The notes under the pieces were generated by a model. It saw only the letters and a list, made by a program, of their open reading frames with translations. It made no database searches and was not told the origin of the DNA. From Flavobacterium succinicans (GTDB lineage Bacteria > Bacteroidota > Bacteroidia > Flavobacteriales > Flavobacteriaceae): a DNA stretch of 64,000 nt. The DNA lies in the NCBI RefSeq assembly GCF_001662485.1, contig NZ_JMTM01000035.1, positions 248,001-312,000 of the forward strand, in the 5' to 3' direction. Positions 33,935-44,640 of this stretch are shown one piece after another. The position numbers and the translations under genes were made by a program. Numbering within the stretch: the first letter of the stretch is position 1; every line of letters starts with the position of its first letter.

Positions 33935-34771
33935 ATGAAACGATTACTTTCTATAGAACTTCAAAAAATCTGGCTCAATAAAGCTAGTAGAGTACTAACA
34001 TTAACTTATTTCATATTACTTTCTTTCATTGCCTTAATTGCATCCATCAAATTTGATTTGGGTGTTTTCCAATTTCATCTGGCCGAAATGGGGATTTTCA
34101 ACTTTCCTTTTATTTGGCATTTTAATACCTATATCGCGGCCATTCTAAAATTCTTTTTGGCGATTGTCATTGTATCGATGATGGCCAATGAGTACAGTTA
34201 TGGTACGCTGAAACAAAACCTCATCGACGGCATGAGTAAAAAAGAACTGGTGCTTTCTAAATTTTTGACCGTAGTCGCTTTTGCTTTAGCTTCTACTGTA
34301 TTCGTTTTTGTAATGAGTTTAATTCTGGGATTGTGTTTTTCTTCCTACACTGAGGTAAGCATTATATTTTCGGATTTGGAGTATCTTTTGGCCTTTTTTG
34401 TAAAACTAACAGGTTTCTTTTCTTTGTGTTTGTTCTTAGGAATTTTGGTTAAACGTTCTGCTTTTGCTTTGGGATTTTTATTGGTTTTATCTATAGCCGA
34501 AGGAATAATTAAAGGTATTTTAACTTTCAAAATCTTTCCTGATAGCCCAATTGCGGGATATATTACCCAATTTTTCCCCTTAGAAGCCATGTCTAATTTG
34601 ATAACAGAGCCTTTCTCTAGGTTATCGTTAGTGAAAACTATTGGTAACCAAATTGGAGTAGAAAACACCAAAGAGTATGGAGTAGCAATTTCCACCATTC
34701 TGATTGTTTTGGCATGGACAGTTATCCTTAATTTCTTGTCTTATAAAATATTAAAAAAGCGCGATTTATAG
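33935..34771 (+). CDS. ABC-2 type transporter permease
   Basis: A 278-residue inner-membrane protein with six hydrophobic segments (for example VLTLTYFILLSFIALIASI, YIAAILKFFLAIVIVSMMANEYSYGT, FLTVVAFALASTVFVFVMSLILGL, LAFFVKLTGFFSLCLFLGILV, AFALGFLLVLSIAEGII and STILIVLAWTVILNFLSYKIL). The NEYSYGTLKQNLIDGMSK loop after helix 2 is characteristic of NatB/ABC-2 permeases. It pairs with the ATPase immediately upstream. Substrate unknown. Confidence 0.88.
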   Translation: MKRLLSIELQKIWLNKASRVLTLTYFILLSFIALIASIKFDLGVFQFHLAEMGIFNFPFIWHFNTYIAAILKFFLAIVIVSMMANEYSYGTLKQNLIDGMSKKELVLSKFLTVVAFALASTVFVFVMSLILGLCFSSYTEVSIIFSDLEYLLAFFVKLTGFFSLCLFLGILVKRSAFALGFLLVLSIAEGIIKGILTFKIFPDSPIAGYITQFFPLEAMSNLITEPFSRLSLVKTIGNQIGVENTKEYGVAISTILIVLAWTVILNFLSYKILKKRDL

Positions 34772-34779
34772 TATATTTG
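34772..34779 (+). promoter_or_regulatory. -7-type box directly before a T9SS gene
   Basis: TATATTTG matches TAnnTTTG, but only 7 bp separate it from ATG 34787 and no TTG lies 17-23 bp upstream. If used, the mRNA would be nearly leaderless. Confidence 0.3.
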
Positions 34780-34786
34780 CTGTACT

Positions 34787-37111
34787 ATGAAAACAAATTC
34801 CTTTCTTTTTTTACTAGTTGTTTTTTGTTTTTTTCAAGAAGCAAAGGCGCAATACATCAAAGTAGATGATACATTTAACACCCTGTATTTGGTTGAAAAA
34901 GTATTGGTCAACAGTTCTTGTGCCCAAGTTTCTAATTTTAAAGAAACGGGCGACACCTTTACAACTGGTAAAAAAAGTTTAGGTTTTTTTGATTTTAATG
35001 GCAGTGCCTTTCCTTTTAAACAGGGGATCTTTTTGAGTACATGGAGTAGCAACAACACTCCTGGCCCTTACGTTGACAATCAAAGAGGCGGTGGCTCTAA
35101 AAACTGGGGAGGAGATGCTGATTTAGATGCAGCTCTTGGCATTTCGAGTATTAATGCATCTGTCATAGAATTTGACTTTGTTCCTCTGACAGATTATGTG
35201 AGCTTTAATTACTTTTTTGCTTCCAATGAATACCAATCATACTTTCCTTGTCAGTACTCCGATGGGTTTGCTTTTTTAATCAAAGAAAAAGGAAGCGCTA
35301 CTCCTTACAAAAATTTAGCTGTTTTGCCAGGAACCACAATTCCTGTAGCTTCAACTAGTGTACATCCGTTGATAAATCCAGTCCCCACTAGCAATAATGT
35401 TATCCCAGGATGTCCTGCCCAAAACGAAATCTATTTTGGAGGATACAATCAGTTCAATAGTCCAATTAATTATGCTGGACAAACCAAAGTATTGACGGCC
35501 GAAACCAAAGTTACTGCTGGTAAAACCTATCACATAAAATTAGTGGTTGCTGATGACAGAGAAGAAGTTTTTGACTCGGCAGTTTTTATTGAAGCTGGAA
35601 GTTTTAACGCCAAAATCGATTTGGGTCCAGATCGCTTATTGGCTACTAAGAATCCTATATGTTTTGGAGAGCAACTGCTTTTGAATACTAATTTACTCGC
35701 AACCAATTCATTTGAATGGTTCAAAAATGGAGTAAAAATTCCAGGAGCCAACCAACCTACCTACCAAGTTAGTTCGGCAGGAACTTACAGAGTAGACGTA
35801 GCGTTTTCTCCAACTTGTATTATTTCTGAAGAAATTAAAATAGAGTTTACCACAGATTTGACACTAAACAGCAGTACGCTAGTACAATGTGACATTGATG
35901 CGGATGGTTTAACCACTTTTGATTTGAGCACTACCGATGCCAACATAAAAAGTAATGATGCAAACATTACAAAAACTTCTTGGTACAGCAACCTCACAGA
36001 CGCTCAAAATTCTACCAATGCTATACCTAATTTAACTTCCTTCAACAATACGAGTCCAAATCAAGTGCTTTATATCAAGGCAAGTTCAACCTACGAATGT
36101 TCTAAAATTGCGACTGTTACATTGAGTACAGCTACCACCGTTGTCCCGAGTCCGAATCCGATTGCTGTTTGTGACGAAGATGGTACGCAAGATGGATTGT
36201 ATAAGTTTGATTTGACAACACTTGTAACCCCAAAGCTTTTGAATGGTTTGCCTGCTGGCTTAGTGGCAAAATATTACCTTTCGTTTTCTGAGGCTTTGGC
36301 TGAAAAGAACAAAATAGGCCCTGTGTTTACCAATACCCAGGCTTTGCAACAAACCATTTATGGTCGAATTAAAAATGGTCAAGATTGCTATGGTATAACA
36401 CCAATTACGTTGGTGGTCAACATTTTTAACCCTATAAATTTTGAAGAAGAATCTTCTTTTTTATGCACTGGAAGAAGTTTAAATTTGAGTGTAGATTCGG
36501 GATTTTCTAGTTATTTGTGGAATACTGGTGCTACCACTGCTGCAATTACCGTGCAACAAGTAGGGACTTATACAGTAGCTGTCACTAACGATAAGGGATG
36601 TAAAAAAATAAAAACTTTTATAGTAAAAGCCTCTGAAAAAGCACTATATGAGGGGGCAGAAGTAAATGATTTTGCTGGGAATAAAAACACAATTACTATA
36701 AAATATAGCGGAAAAGGCGACTATGAATTTTCGTTAGATGGTACAAGTTATCAAGACAATCCTCTTTTTGCCAATGTAGCTCCCGGGAGTTACACCATTG
36801 TAATTCGAGATAAAAATGGCTGCGGCATAACTGTTAGTGATTTGATTTATGTATTGGATTATCCTCGTTTCTTTACCCCTAACGGTGATGGTTATAACGA
36901 TACGTGGAAAATCAATAATTGGAGTGCGCTTCCGCCGTCTAGAATTGTGATTTTTGACCGATATGGAAAACTTCTTAAGGAAATAAACAATTCAAGTGAT
37001 TCTTGGAACGGTACTTTTTCGGGCAGCCCTTTGCCTTCGGATGATTATTGGTTTCAACTTATCATTCCTAATGGCAAGATCATTAAAGGTCATTTTAGTT
37101 TAAAGCGGTAA
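34787..37111 (+). CDS. T9SS type B surface protein with choice-of-anchor L domain
   Basis: A 774-residue protein with signal peptide (FLLVVFCFFQEAKAQ). Residues about 30-270 show the choice-of-anchor L pattern: LVNSSCAQVSNF, FPFKQGIFLSTWSSNNTPGPY, DADLDAALGISSINASVIEFDFVP, YFFASNEYQSYFPCQYSDGFAFLIK and VVADDREEVFDSAVFIEAGSF. Immunoglobulin-like and CHU-type repeats follow, then the type B sorting domain (RFFTPNGDGYNDTWKI .. IFDRYGKLLKEI .. IKGHFSLKR). It is secreted by T9SS; a binding or adhesive role is likely, the ligand unknown. It begins 15 bp after the ABC permease. Confidence 0.9.
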   Translation: MKTNSFLFLLVVFCFFQEAKAQYIKVDDTFNTLYLVEKVLVNSSCAQVSNFKETGDTFTTGKKSLGFFDFNGSAFPFKQGIFLSTWSSNNTPGPYVDNQRGGGSKNWGGDADLDAALGISSINASVIEFDFVPLTDYVSFNYFFASNEYQSYFPCQYSDGFAFLIKEKGSATPYKNLAVLPGTTIPVASTSVHPLINPVPTSNNVIPGCPAQNEIYFGGYNQFNSPINYAGQTKVLTAETKVTAGKTYHIKLVVADDREEVFDSAVFIEAGSFNAKIDLGPDRLLATKNPICFGEQLLLNTNLLATNSFEWFKNGVKIPGANQPTYQVSSAGTYRVDVAFSPTCIISEEIKIEFTTDLTLNSSTLVQCDIDADGLTTFDLSTTDANIKSNDANITKTSWYSNLTDAQNSTNAIPNLTSFNNTSPNQVLYIKASSTYECSKIATVTLSTATTVVPSPNPIAVCDEDGTQDGLYKFDLTTLVTPKLLNGLPAGLVAKYYLSFSEALAEKNKIGPVFTNTQALQQTIYGRIKNGQDCYGITPITLVVNIFNPINFEEESSFLCTGRSLNLSVDSGFSSYLWNTGATTAAITVQQVGTYTVAVTNDKGCKKIKTFIVKASEKALYEGAEVNDFAGNKNTITIKYSGKGDYEFSLDGTSYQDNPLFANVAPGSYTIVIRDKNGCGITVSDLIYVLDYPRFFTPNGDGYNDTWKINNWSALPPSRIVIFDRYGKLLKEINNSSDSWNGTFSGSPLPSDDYWFQLIIPNGKIIKGHFSLKR

Positions 37112-37458
37112 TTTCTTTTATTTTATCATTTTTGCTTTTCTTGCAACAAAACAGAAAAAAAACAACAAGAGTTTACATAAAAAATTGAGAATAATTCTTT
37201 ATATCACTCTTTTTTAATCCACTTATTAAACCTATTTTTGGTTTTAAAATCTAAAAAACGAATGCGTTTGTTGTAACCAAGCAATCGATTTTTTGGTTTT
37301 TAGCCCCGGTAGTAGCGGCATCCTTTTCCTTTTTTCTTTAAAAAGGAAAAGATACAGCGGATAACGGGACGATGTTACCTGATCAAGCCTATTGTTACTG
37401 CTCCTAAAAAAGCCATTTTACAATTTGGTGAACCATAAATCATGCTTTTAACTACCCT
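37112..37458. other. Gene-free interval between two T9SS genes
   Basis: This 347-bp gap is AT-rich and holds repeat copy E at 37301-37368 with a GCCTATTGTTACTGCTCCT tail. No ORF, tRNA or clear terminator was found. Confidence 0.7.
37301..37368 (+). repeat. Dispersed structured intergenic repeat, copy E
   Basis: It starts TAGCCCCGGTAGTAGCGGC, with a TTTTCC/GGAAAA hairpin (other copies TTTGCC/GGCAAA, so both sides changed together), and ends AGCGGATAACGGG. The tail resembles copies A and C (GCCT..TGTTACTGCTCC). Confidence 0.85.
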
Positions 37459-40400
37459 ATGAAAAACCTTTTTTCCTTTTTTTTACTCCTTTTTGTTGTG
37501 GCTTCTCAAGCTCAGTTTAGTAAAACGCATTACCTACCTCCTATTACGGCCCAATCGGGTATAGTGGAAGATCATTATATTTATATTTCTACTCCAAACA
37601 CTAAAAATGTTCCGTTTAAAATCATTGAAAATGGCGGCAACGTAATTACGGGTGTGGTGAATAATGTAACCCCTTTTCGTTATTTTATTGGAACGGGGGA
37701 TTTTACGCAATTGTTTACTCCAAAAAACACCATTGGGATTGTTAAAAATAAAGGATATATAATTGAAGCTGAGGATTTGGTGTATGCCAATATTCGCGTG
37801 AATGCAGCAAGAAGTGGTTTTGGAGGTTATAATCATGCTGGTGGGCTAGTTTCGAAAGGGAATAGTGCATTGGGAAAAACATTTCGCTTAGGAGCGATGT
37901 TGAATCCACTTTTTGACACAACATTATTGAATTTTGCCTCAATTTTAGCTACTGAAAATGGGACAAAAGTTACCATTTCTAATCTACCTATCGGAACTAT
38001 TTTGACCGATGGAATTGTGACAAATGGTCCAATAACTGTGACACTTAACAAAAATGAAAGTTACGTACTCGCACTAGAGAATAATAATTCAGGCGGAACA
38101 CCTTCTAACAGCTCAAAAATGATTGGTGCTTTAATTGAATCTGACAAAGCAATCGCAGTAAATGCTGGATCTATTTGCGGAAGTAATAGCACTGTTCTTG
38201 GTGTAGGAGGGAATCCAATTGGAAGGGATTTAGGTTTTGATCAAATTGTTCCTCTAGAACGTACAGGAACAGAATATATTTTTGGTAAGGGCTTTGGAAC
38301 AGATGAATTGGAGCGCGTACTTCTTGTTGCTCATTTTGATGCAACAAGTGTTTTTTTGAATGGTAATCCTACTCCTTATACCACCTTGAATAAAGGAGAA
38401 TATATAGCGATTGACGGATCACAGTTCAGTAACGGTAGTTTGTACATTAAAACTTCTGAAAAAGTATTTGCTTATCAAAGTATTGGTGGAACAAACTCAC
38501 CTGCTAATCAAAACATGTTTTTTGTCCCACCGTTGAATTGTTCGACACCGAATGTGGTGGATAACATTCCTAACATTCAAGAAATAGGAAGTACTTTTTA
38601 TGATGGTGGATTGAATATTATTACTGAAACTGGGGCGACCGTTTTAATTAATAACAGTCCAATTGGAAGCAGTCCTCAAACTATCACTGGAAATCCAAAC
38701 TTTGTAAAATACACTGTTTCTGGACTAAACGGAAACATAGCTGTAAAATCAACCAAACAAGTGTATGTTTCTTATTTTGCTACAAATGGAGCAGCAACCT
38801 ATGGTGGTTACTATTCTGGTTTTGATTTAAAACCAGAGATTGTATCGGATAAAATTGCTGTTGGAACCTCATCTTGTATTCCTAATGTTGTTTTAAAAAT
38901 TAGTAGTTTATCGGCTTATGATACGTTTCAATGGTACAAAGATGATGTAGCTATTCCGTTGGCTACTACCAACACCTACACCCCTACTACTCCTGGTTAT
39001 TATCAAGTTAGAGGAAGTATTTCGGGTTGTTTGAGTGATGTCTTTTCGGATAAAATCCCTGTTAGCGATTGTGCCAAAGACGATGACAATGATGGTACCA
39101 ACAACAACATTGATATTGACTGGGACAATGACGGCATCTTAAACAATACCGAAAGCAATACTACGTTGCTTAACCAAAGTACACCTTTAGCATCAAGTGA
39201 TTATGATGGAACTATTACAGGCCCAGGAACGATTTCTGGTTATCCTTTTTATGGATTTGTTTCTGAAGTACCTGCTGTTAAAAACACTCCAAATAACTAT
39301 ACTTTGACTTTCAAAAAACCTGAAACCATTACTTTTCAATACATAATTGATGGCACTTCTCAAACTACACCTGTTGGAGATTTAGCCAATGGGGATGGAG
39401 ATTTCGTAGTTAGTGCGCCAACGAATCAGACGTTGACTATTACCAACCCATTCGATGATGTCTTAATTGATACGAATTTTGATGGAATTTACGAAAGTGG
39501 TGTAAAAGAATTTACCTCTTTTGAAATTCGTTTTCGATTTAAAAGCACTACACCTATTCCCCAAGGTGGTGCACGCTTCAAAATTCAAGGATACAAAATT
39601 ACAGCCTTAACATTTAAACATTACAATCTTTCGGAAACAACCAGCAATCGTGCTGCATTTATGCTAGGCCAAAATATTGAAACGGACTCTGATGCAGATG
39701 GTATTGCGAACGCCTTGGATTTAGATAGTGACAATGATGGAATTCCTGATAGTATTGAAGCACAAGGAAAAGGATTCAAATCATTCTCTGGTGTAGACAC
39801 CAATAAAGACGGTTTGGATGATGCCTTTGAACCTGGATTACAACCCATTAATTTTGATACTGATGCAACTATTAGTTTCACTGGTTATGACTACTTAGAC
39901 CTTGATAGCGACAATGATGGTATTTTTGACCTTGTTGAAGCTGGTCATAATGCCACTGATGCCAACAAAGATGGCAAAGTAGACGGGAATGTCGGTTTGA
40001 ATGGTTTATTAGACAATTTAGAAACGGCTCTAGATAGCGGAAAATTGAAATACACTATTGCAGATTCGGATGCAGATGGCAACTCTAACTATTTTGAATT
40101 AGATAGTGATAATGATGGTTGTAAAGACGTCATCGAGGCAGGTTTCCTAGATGGTGACGCCGATGGATTTTTAGGAAACAGTCCCGTTACGGTAAATGAC
40201 AAAGGAGTTGTTACATCGGGCATAGGATACACAACGATACCAAATGCTAATTACACTCTTGGAGCGCCCATAACTATAACTACACAGCCTAGCAACAAAT
40301 CACAATGTCTACTACAAAGTACTACTTTTGAAGTGGTCTCCAATGCAGACAGTTTTCAATGGGAATTGAGTACTGATGGCACAAGTTGGACTACCCTAAC

Positions 40401-42483
40401 GAATAACACAAACTATACTGGCGTTACATCCAAAACATTACAAATCAATGCCATTGCTGCCAATATGAATAATTACAGCTATCGTGTTCAATTAAACAGA
40501 GTAGGAAATTCTTGTGGCTTAACTTCTACAGCGTCAACATTAACCACATTAGCGCTCCCAACCGTCGCCACAAGTATCACTTTGAAACAATGCGATGATA
40601 ACATTGATGGCATTTCTGACTTTAATTTGACGGAAAAAAATAGCTTTATCAGTACCAATTATCTTAATGAAACTTTTACCTATTTCAAAACTGCTGCCGG
40701 AGCTGCAACCAAGGATCTGGCAACAAAAATTGCCGATCCAACCAAATATACCAGTGGAATCGGAAGCGTTTGGGCAAGAGTAGAAAACACCAATGGCTGC
40801 TTTAGTACGACGGAGATAAAATTAATTGTTTCGGCTACACAAATTCCAATAACTTTTAAACGAAATTTTACAGTATGCGATGACTATGTAGATGCCGCAA
40901 ACGACGACAAAGACGGAATCGCTACCTTTAATTTTAGTACTGTTACTACTGCTATTCAAGCCTTGTTACCTTCCCCTTCTACCGCTTACACTATAAAGTA
41001 TTACCCAAATTTAGCCGACGCACTAGCCGAAACTAACGAAATCACAAATAGTACTTCCTATAGAAACACGATTGCAAATCAACACCCAATTTTTGTGCGT
41101 GTCGATTCAACCCTTGACAATGCCTGTTTTGGTTTAGGAAACTATGTAACATTAACCGTTGAAAAATTACCAGTAGCAAATCCAATTTCAGATTATAAAG
41201 AATGCGATGAGATTAGCAATGATGGTATTTTTACATTCAATACGGCAACCTTACAATCTGATTTATTAAAAGGACAAACGAACGTTGCGGTTACCTATTT
41301 TGATGAAAATAATAATCCGTTGCCAAGTCCGTTTCCAGCTAATTTTTCGACTAAATCACAAACCATAAAAGCCCGAGTAACGAACACCATTACCAATACA
41401 AACGACGGCGTTCCTTGTTATGACGAAACCACCATCAAATTTATCGTAGACATCCATCCTGTAGCCAATACAGTAACCATTTCTCCAGCTTGTGATGACG
41501 CTAATCCTAGTGACACGGATGGTTTAAATACTTTTGACACTAGTACTATAGAAAGCCAATTATTAAATGGGCAAACGGGAATGGTGGTTCGCTATTTTGA
41601 TGCCAACAACACTCCTTTACCAAGTCCGTTGCCTAATCCGTTTACCACCGCTACGCAAAATGTTAGAGCAACGGTTGAAAACCCAAAAAACACGACTTGC
41701 ATAGAAGAAACCTTACTCTCTTTTGTTGTAAATCCATTGCCAAATATTAATTTGAATACAAATGGATCAGAGGATCAATTGGTTTGTACCAATTTGCCAA
41801 CCTTCACGGTCCAACTCAATGGAGGAATTAATGATGGAAGTCCTACAACTAATTACACCTACGTTTGGAAAAAAGACGGAACTGTACTAACAGGACAAAA
41901 AAATTACACTTTAAATGTTAATAGCGAAGGGCTCTATACTGTTGATGTTGTTACTCCACAAGGATGTAGCAGAACTAGAACCATAAAAGTGACCGCCTCT
42001 GATATTGCAAAAATTGAATCAGTAGAAGTAGTTGATTTAACGGATGTAAACAAAGTTACAATCAATGTTAGCGGTCAAGGAGATTATGAATACAGCTTAG
42101 ATGATGCGACAGGCCCTTTTATTTCTTCGAATGTATTTGAAAATATTCCTTCCGGTATTCACACCATTTATGTAAATGATAAAAATGGATGTGGAATTGT
42201 AAGTAAAGAAGTAGCCGTAGTTGGAGCTCCGAAATATTTCACCCCAAACGGAGACGGATACAATGATTACTGGAATGTTAAAGGAACCAATACTGCCGCC
42301 AACTCAAAATCTGTGATTCGTATTTTTGACCGATACGGTAAATTACTAAAACAAATTTTCCCTAACAGTAATGGTTGGGACGGAACCTTCAATGGCCAGC
42401 CCTTACCTTCGGATGACTATTGGTACACGGTTGTACTGGAAGATGGTCGAGAAATCAAAGGGCATTTTGCTTTGAAACGATAA
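37459..42483 (+). CDS. Giant T9SS type B surface protein with IgGFc-binding-like and calcium-repeat domains
   Basis: A 1674-residue protein with signal peptide (FLLLFVVASQAQ). Residues about 30-450 resemble the IgGFc-binding N-terminal domain (GAMLNPLFDTTLLNFASILATENGT, LGFDQIVPLERTGTEYIFGKG, LLVAHFDATSVFLNG). The region about 545-900 contains thrombospondin type 3-like, Asp-rich calcium repeats (DDDNDGTNNNIDIDWDND, DSDADGIANALDLDSDNDG, DLDSDNDGIFDLVEAG, DSDADGNSNYFELDSDNDG). Ig-like and CHU-type repeats continue to about 1580, and the C-terminal ~90 residues are the type B sorting domain (YFTPNGDGYNDYWNVKG .. IFDRYGKLLKQ .. IKGHFALKR). It is exported by T9SS; calcium probably rigidifies the stalk. 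An adhesive role is inferred. Confidence 0.9.
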   Translation: MKNLFSFFLLLFVVASQAQFSKTHYLPPITAQSGIVEDHYIYISTPNTKNVPFKIIENGGNVITGVVNNVTPFRYFIGTGDFTQLFTPKNTIGIVKNKGYIIEAEDLVYANIRVNAARSGFGGYNHAGGLVSKGNSALGKTFRLGAMLNPLFDTTLLNFASILATENGTKVTISNLPIGTILTDGIVTNGPITVTLNKNESYVLALENNNSGGTPSNSSKMIGALIESDKAIAVNAGSICGSNSTVLGVGGNPIGRDLGFDQIVPLERTGTEYIFGKGFGTDELERVLLVAHFDATSVFLNGNPTPYTTLNKGEYIAIDGSQFSNGSLYIKTSEKVFAYQSIGGTNSPANQNMFFVPPLNCSTPNVVDNIPNIQEIGSTFYDGGLNIITETGATVLINNSPIGSSPQTITGNPNFVKYTVSGLNGNIAVKSTKQVYVSYFATNGAATYGGYYSGFDLKPEIVSDKIAVGTSSCIPNVVLKISSLSAYDTFQWYKDDVAIPLATTNTYTPTTPGYYQVRGSISGCLSDVFSDKIPVSDCAKDDDNDGTNNNIDIDWDNDGILNNTESNTTLLNQSTPLASSDYDGTITGPGTISGYPFYGFVSEVPAVKNTPNNYTLTFKKPETITFQYIIDGTSQTTPVGDLANGDGDFVVSAPTNQTLTITNPFDDVLIDTNFDGIYESGVKEFTSFEIRFRFKSTTPIPQGGARFKIQGYKITALTFKHYNLSETTSNRAAFMLGQNIETDSDADGIANALDLDSDNDGIPDSIEAQGKGFKSFSGVDTNKDGLDDAFEPGLQPINFDTDATISFTGYDYLDLDSDNDGIFDLVEAGHNATDANKDGKVDGNVGLNGLLDNLETALDSGKLKYTIADSDADGNSNYFELDSDNDGCKDVIEAGFLDGDADGFLGNSPVTVNDKGVVTSGIGYTTIPNANYTLGAPITITTQPSNKSQCLLQSTTFEVVSNADSFQWELSTDGTSWTTLTNNTNYTGVTSKTLQINAIAANMNNYSYRVQLNRVGNSCGLTSTASTLTTLALPTVATSITLKQCDDNIDGISDFNLTEKNSFISTNYLNETFTYFKTAAGAATKDLATKIADPTKYTSGIGSVWARVENTNGCFSTTEIKLIVSATQIPITFKRNFTVCDDYVDAANDDKDGIATFNFSTVTTAIQALLPSPSTAYTIKYYPNLADALAETNEITNSTSYRNTIANQHPIFVRVDSTLDNACFGLGNYVTLTVEKLPVANPISDYKECDEISNDGIFTFNTATLQSDLLKGQTNVAVTYFDENNNPLPSPFPANFSTKSQTIKARVTNTITNTNDGVPCYDETTIKFIVDIHPVANTVTISPACDDANPSDTDGLNTFDTSTIESQLLNGQTGMVVRYFDANNTPLPSPLPNPFTTATQNVRATVENPKNTTCIEETLLSFVVNPLPNINLNTNGSEDQLVCTNLPTFTVQLNGGINDGSPTTNYTYVWKKDGTVLTGQKNYTLNVNSEGLYTVDVVTPQGCSRTRTIKVTASDIAKIESVEVVDLTDVNKVTINVSGQGDYEYSLDDATGPFISSNVFENIPSGIHTIYVNDKNGCGIVSKEVAVVGAPKYFTPNGDGYNDYWNVKGTNTAANSKSVIRIFDRYGKLLKQIFPNSNGWDGTFNGQPLPSDDYWYTVVLEDGREIKGHFALKR

Positions 42484-42613
42484 ATCATCTATTTTTTTCA
42501 ACTTTTTTTTTCAAACTACCATCGTTTGCGTAACTGGATTTCCTAAAATAAAAGTTAAGATCAGATTTAATTTATTTCAATAAATGTAAATTTAGGGATA
42601 TTGTATTTTCATG

Positions 42614-42626
42614 ATAGAAATTCTAT
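42614..42626. promoter_or_regulatory. Small inverted repeat upstream of the amylase
   Basis: ATAGAA-A-TTCTAT is a perfect 6-bp inverted repeat around one base, 41 bp before the amylase ATG. An operator is possible, but AT-rich DNA yields such palindromes by chance. Confidence 0.2.
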
Positions 42627-42667
42627 AGAGAATACAAAAAAAATATTTCTAAATAAAAACGATTGCA

Positions 42668-44503
42668 ATGAAAAAATTAGCGCTCTTCTTAATTCTCATT
42701 TCTACAACAATTTACGCACAAATCAATAGAATAGAACCTGCAAATTGGTGGGTAGGAATGAAACTCAATCAAATCACTTTATTGGTCTACGGAAACAATA
42801 TTCAAGATTTAGAACCTACTATAAAATACGATGGGGTTCATGTTGTAAAAATAGAAAAAGTTGAAAATCCAAACTATCTGTTTGTGACGATAAACATAGC
42901 TCCCGACACAAAAATCGGTAAAGCTAAAATTGACTTCAAGAAAAATGGAAAAACCATCATTACTAAAGATTTTCCTTTATTAGCAAGAGAAAACAACAGC
43001 GCCAACAGGGAAAGTTTTTCTAACAAAGATGCTATACTGTTAATCATGCCTGATCGTTTTGCAAATGGCAATCCAAAAAATGATAACCTGCCCGGTAGTT
43101 TAGAAAAAGCCAATCGTAATGACGAAAATGGAAGACACGGAGGCGATATTCAAGGCATAATCAATAATCTAGATTATATTCAATCCCTAGGTTACACTCA
43201 AATTTGGAACACACCATTGGTAGAAAATAACATGCAAAAATATTCCTATCATGGTTATGCCGCAACCGATTTTTACAAAATTGATCCTCGCTATGGAACC
43301 AATGAAGATTTTAAAAGATTAGTTCAAGAAGCCAAAAAAAGAAATATCGGTTTAATTTGGGATGTAGTATTGAACCATTGTGGATTGGAATATTACTTCA
43401 TCAAGGATATGCCAATGAAAGATTGGGTTAATTTCCCAGATACTAGAACAAGAACGAATCATTTAAAATCTACACTTTTGGATCCTTATGCTACCAAACA
43501 AGACAAAAAAGGCTATACCGATGGGTGGTTCGATACCACTATGCCTGATCTAAACCAAAGAAATCCTTTGATGGCAAGTTATTTGACTCAAAACACCATT
43601 TGGTGGATAGAATATGCTGGTTTATCTGGCTTTAGAGAAGATACTTTTTCCTATGCCGATAAAGACTTTTTGGCCTATTGGACCAAAACTATCTTAGAAG
43701 AATACCCCAACTTTAATATTGTGGGAGAAGAAATGACGCATGTTACCGAAATCGCTGCGTATTGGCAAAAAAACAAAAAAAATATTGACGGATACCAATG
43801 CTATTTACCCTCACTTATGGACTTTGCCTTAACCGATAATTTAGTAAAAGCATTGAACAATAAAAATGATTGGGAATCGACATGGAAAGAAGTATACAAA
43901 AGCATGGGTCAAGATTACCAATTTCCAAATCCAAATAATTTATTGATATTTCCAGACAATCACGATATGGATCGAATTTATTCAAGGTTGAATAAAAATT
44001 TAGACCACTGGAAATTGGCGATGACCTTATATGCCACCATGCGTGGGATTCCACAAATTTATTATGGTACAGAATTACTATTTACTCATGAAAAAATGGG
44101 CAATGATGGACAACGTAGAGGTGATTTTTATGGCGGATGGGAAGGTGATACCAAAAACGCTATTACAAGAAAAGGGTTGACAAATGAGGAACTAGAAGCA
44201 CAAAAATTCTTTACCCATCTTTTCAATTGGAGAAAAACAGCTACTGCCATTCATGATGGAAAATTCACCCATTATGTTCCAGAAAAAAATGAAGCCTATG
44301 TTTATTTTAGATATACTGACAAGCAAAAAATCATGGTGATTTTGAATAAAAACGATAAAAAAATCACCTTAGATATGAAAACCTATCAAGATATAATTCC
44401 TTCTAATTTCAGTGCAAAAGAAGCACTAAGCGGAAAAGAAATAAATGTGAATGGAATGCTAGAAGTTGCTCCAAAATCGGCTTTGATTTTAGAAATTAAA
44501 TAA
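42668..44503 (+). CDS. GH13 alpha-amylase / cyclomaltodextrinase-like, exported
   Basis: A 611-residue protein with signal peptide (LFLILISTTIYAQ). Residues about 20-110 fit the Cyc-maltodextrinase N-terminal domain (INRIEPANWWVGMKLNQITLLVYG). The (beta/alpha)8 barrel carries all four GH13 regions: DVVLNHCG, GFREDTFSY (nucleophile Asp325), VGEEMT (acid/base Glu354) and FPDNHDMDR (Asp433). The C-terminal beta domain (MVILNKNDKKITLDM) follows. It hydrolyses alpha-1,4-glucans or cyclodextrins outside the cytoplasm. It resembles the neopullulanase-like SusA group, but susC/susD are not in the window. The next gene is a secreted esterase, possibly coexpressed. Confidence 0.92.
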   Translation: MKKLALFLILISTTIYAQINRIEPANWWVGMKLNQITLLVYGNNIQDLEPTIKYDGVHVVKIEKVENPNYLFVTINIAPDTKIGKAKIDFKKNGKTIITKDFPLLARENNSANRESFSNKDAILLIMPDRFANGNPKNDNLPGSLEKANRNDENGRHGGDIQGIINNLDYIQSLGYTQIWNTPLVENNMQKYSYHGYAATDFYKIDPRYGTNEDFKRLVQEAKKRNIGLIWDVVLNHCGLEYYFIKDMPMKDWVNFPDTRTRTNHLKSTLLDPYATKQDKKGYTDGWFDTTMPDLNQRNPLMASYLTQNTIWWIEYAGLSGFREDTFSYADKDFLAYWTKTILEEYPNFNIVGEEMTHVTEIAAYWQKNKKNIDGYQCYLPSLMDFALTDNLVKALNNKNDWESTWKEVYKSMGQDYQFPNPNNLLIFPDNHDMDRIYSRLNKNLDHWKLAMTLYATMRGIPQIYYGTELLFTHEKMGNDGQRRGDFYGGWEGDTKNAITRKGLTNEELEAQKFFTHLFNWRKTATAIHDGKFTHYVPEKNEAYVYFRYTDKQKIMVILNKNDKKITLDMKTYQDIIPSNFSAKEALSGKEINVNGMLEVAPKSALILEIK

Positions 44504-44592
44504 TGTAAAACGAGTTGTTAATTGAATTCAGATTTAGCTGGAGACAGTTTTTATCTTATAAAAAGCGAACTCAATTATCAAACCTTTGATTT

Positions 44593-44619
44593 CCTGCAAG
44601 GTTTTCAAAACCTTGTAGG
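44593..44619. repeat. Palindromic repeat upstream of the esterase (first)
   Basis: CCTGCAAGG and CCTTGTAGG flank TTTTCAAAA, giving a near-perfect hairpin with one mismatch. It lies in the amylase-esterase gap. Only one further related palindrome is present nearby. Confidence 0.65.
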
Positions 44620-44640
44620 TATATCTAAACACCAACAATT

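Noticed and set aside
39085..40130. Repeated Asp-rich DNA stretches that might be a repeat array
   Set aside because: They encode thrombospondin type 3-like calcium repeats in the giant T9SS protein.
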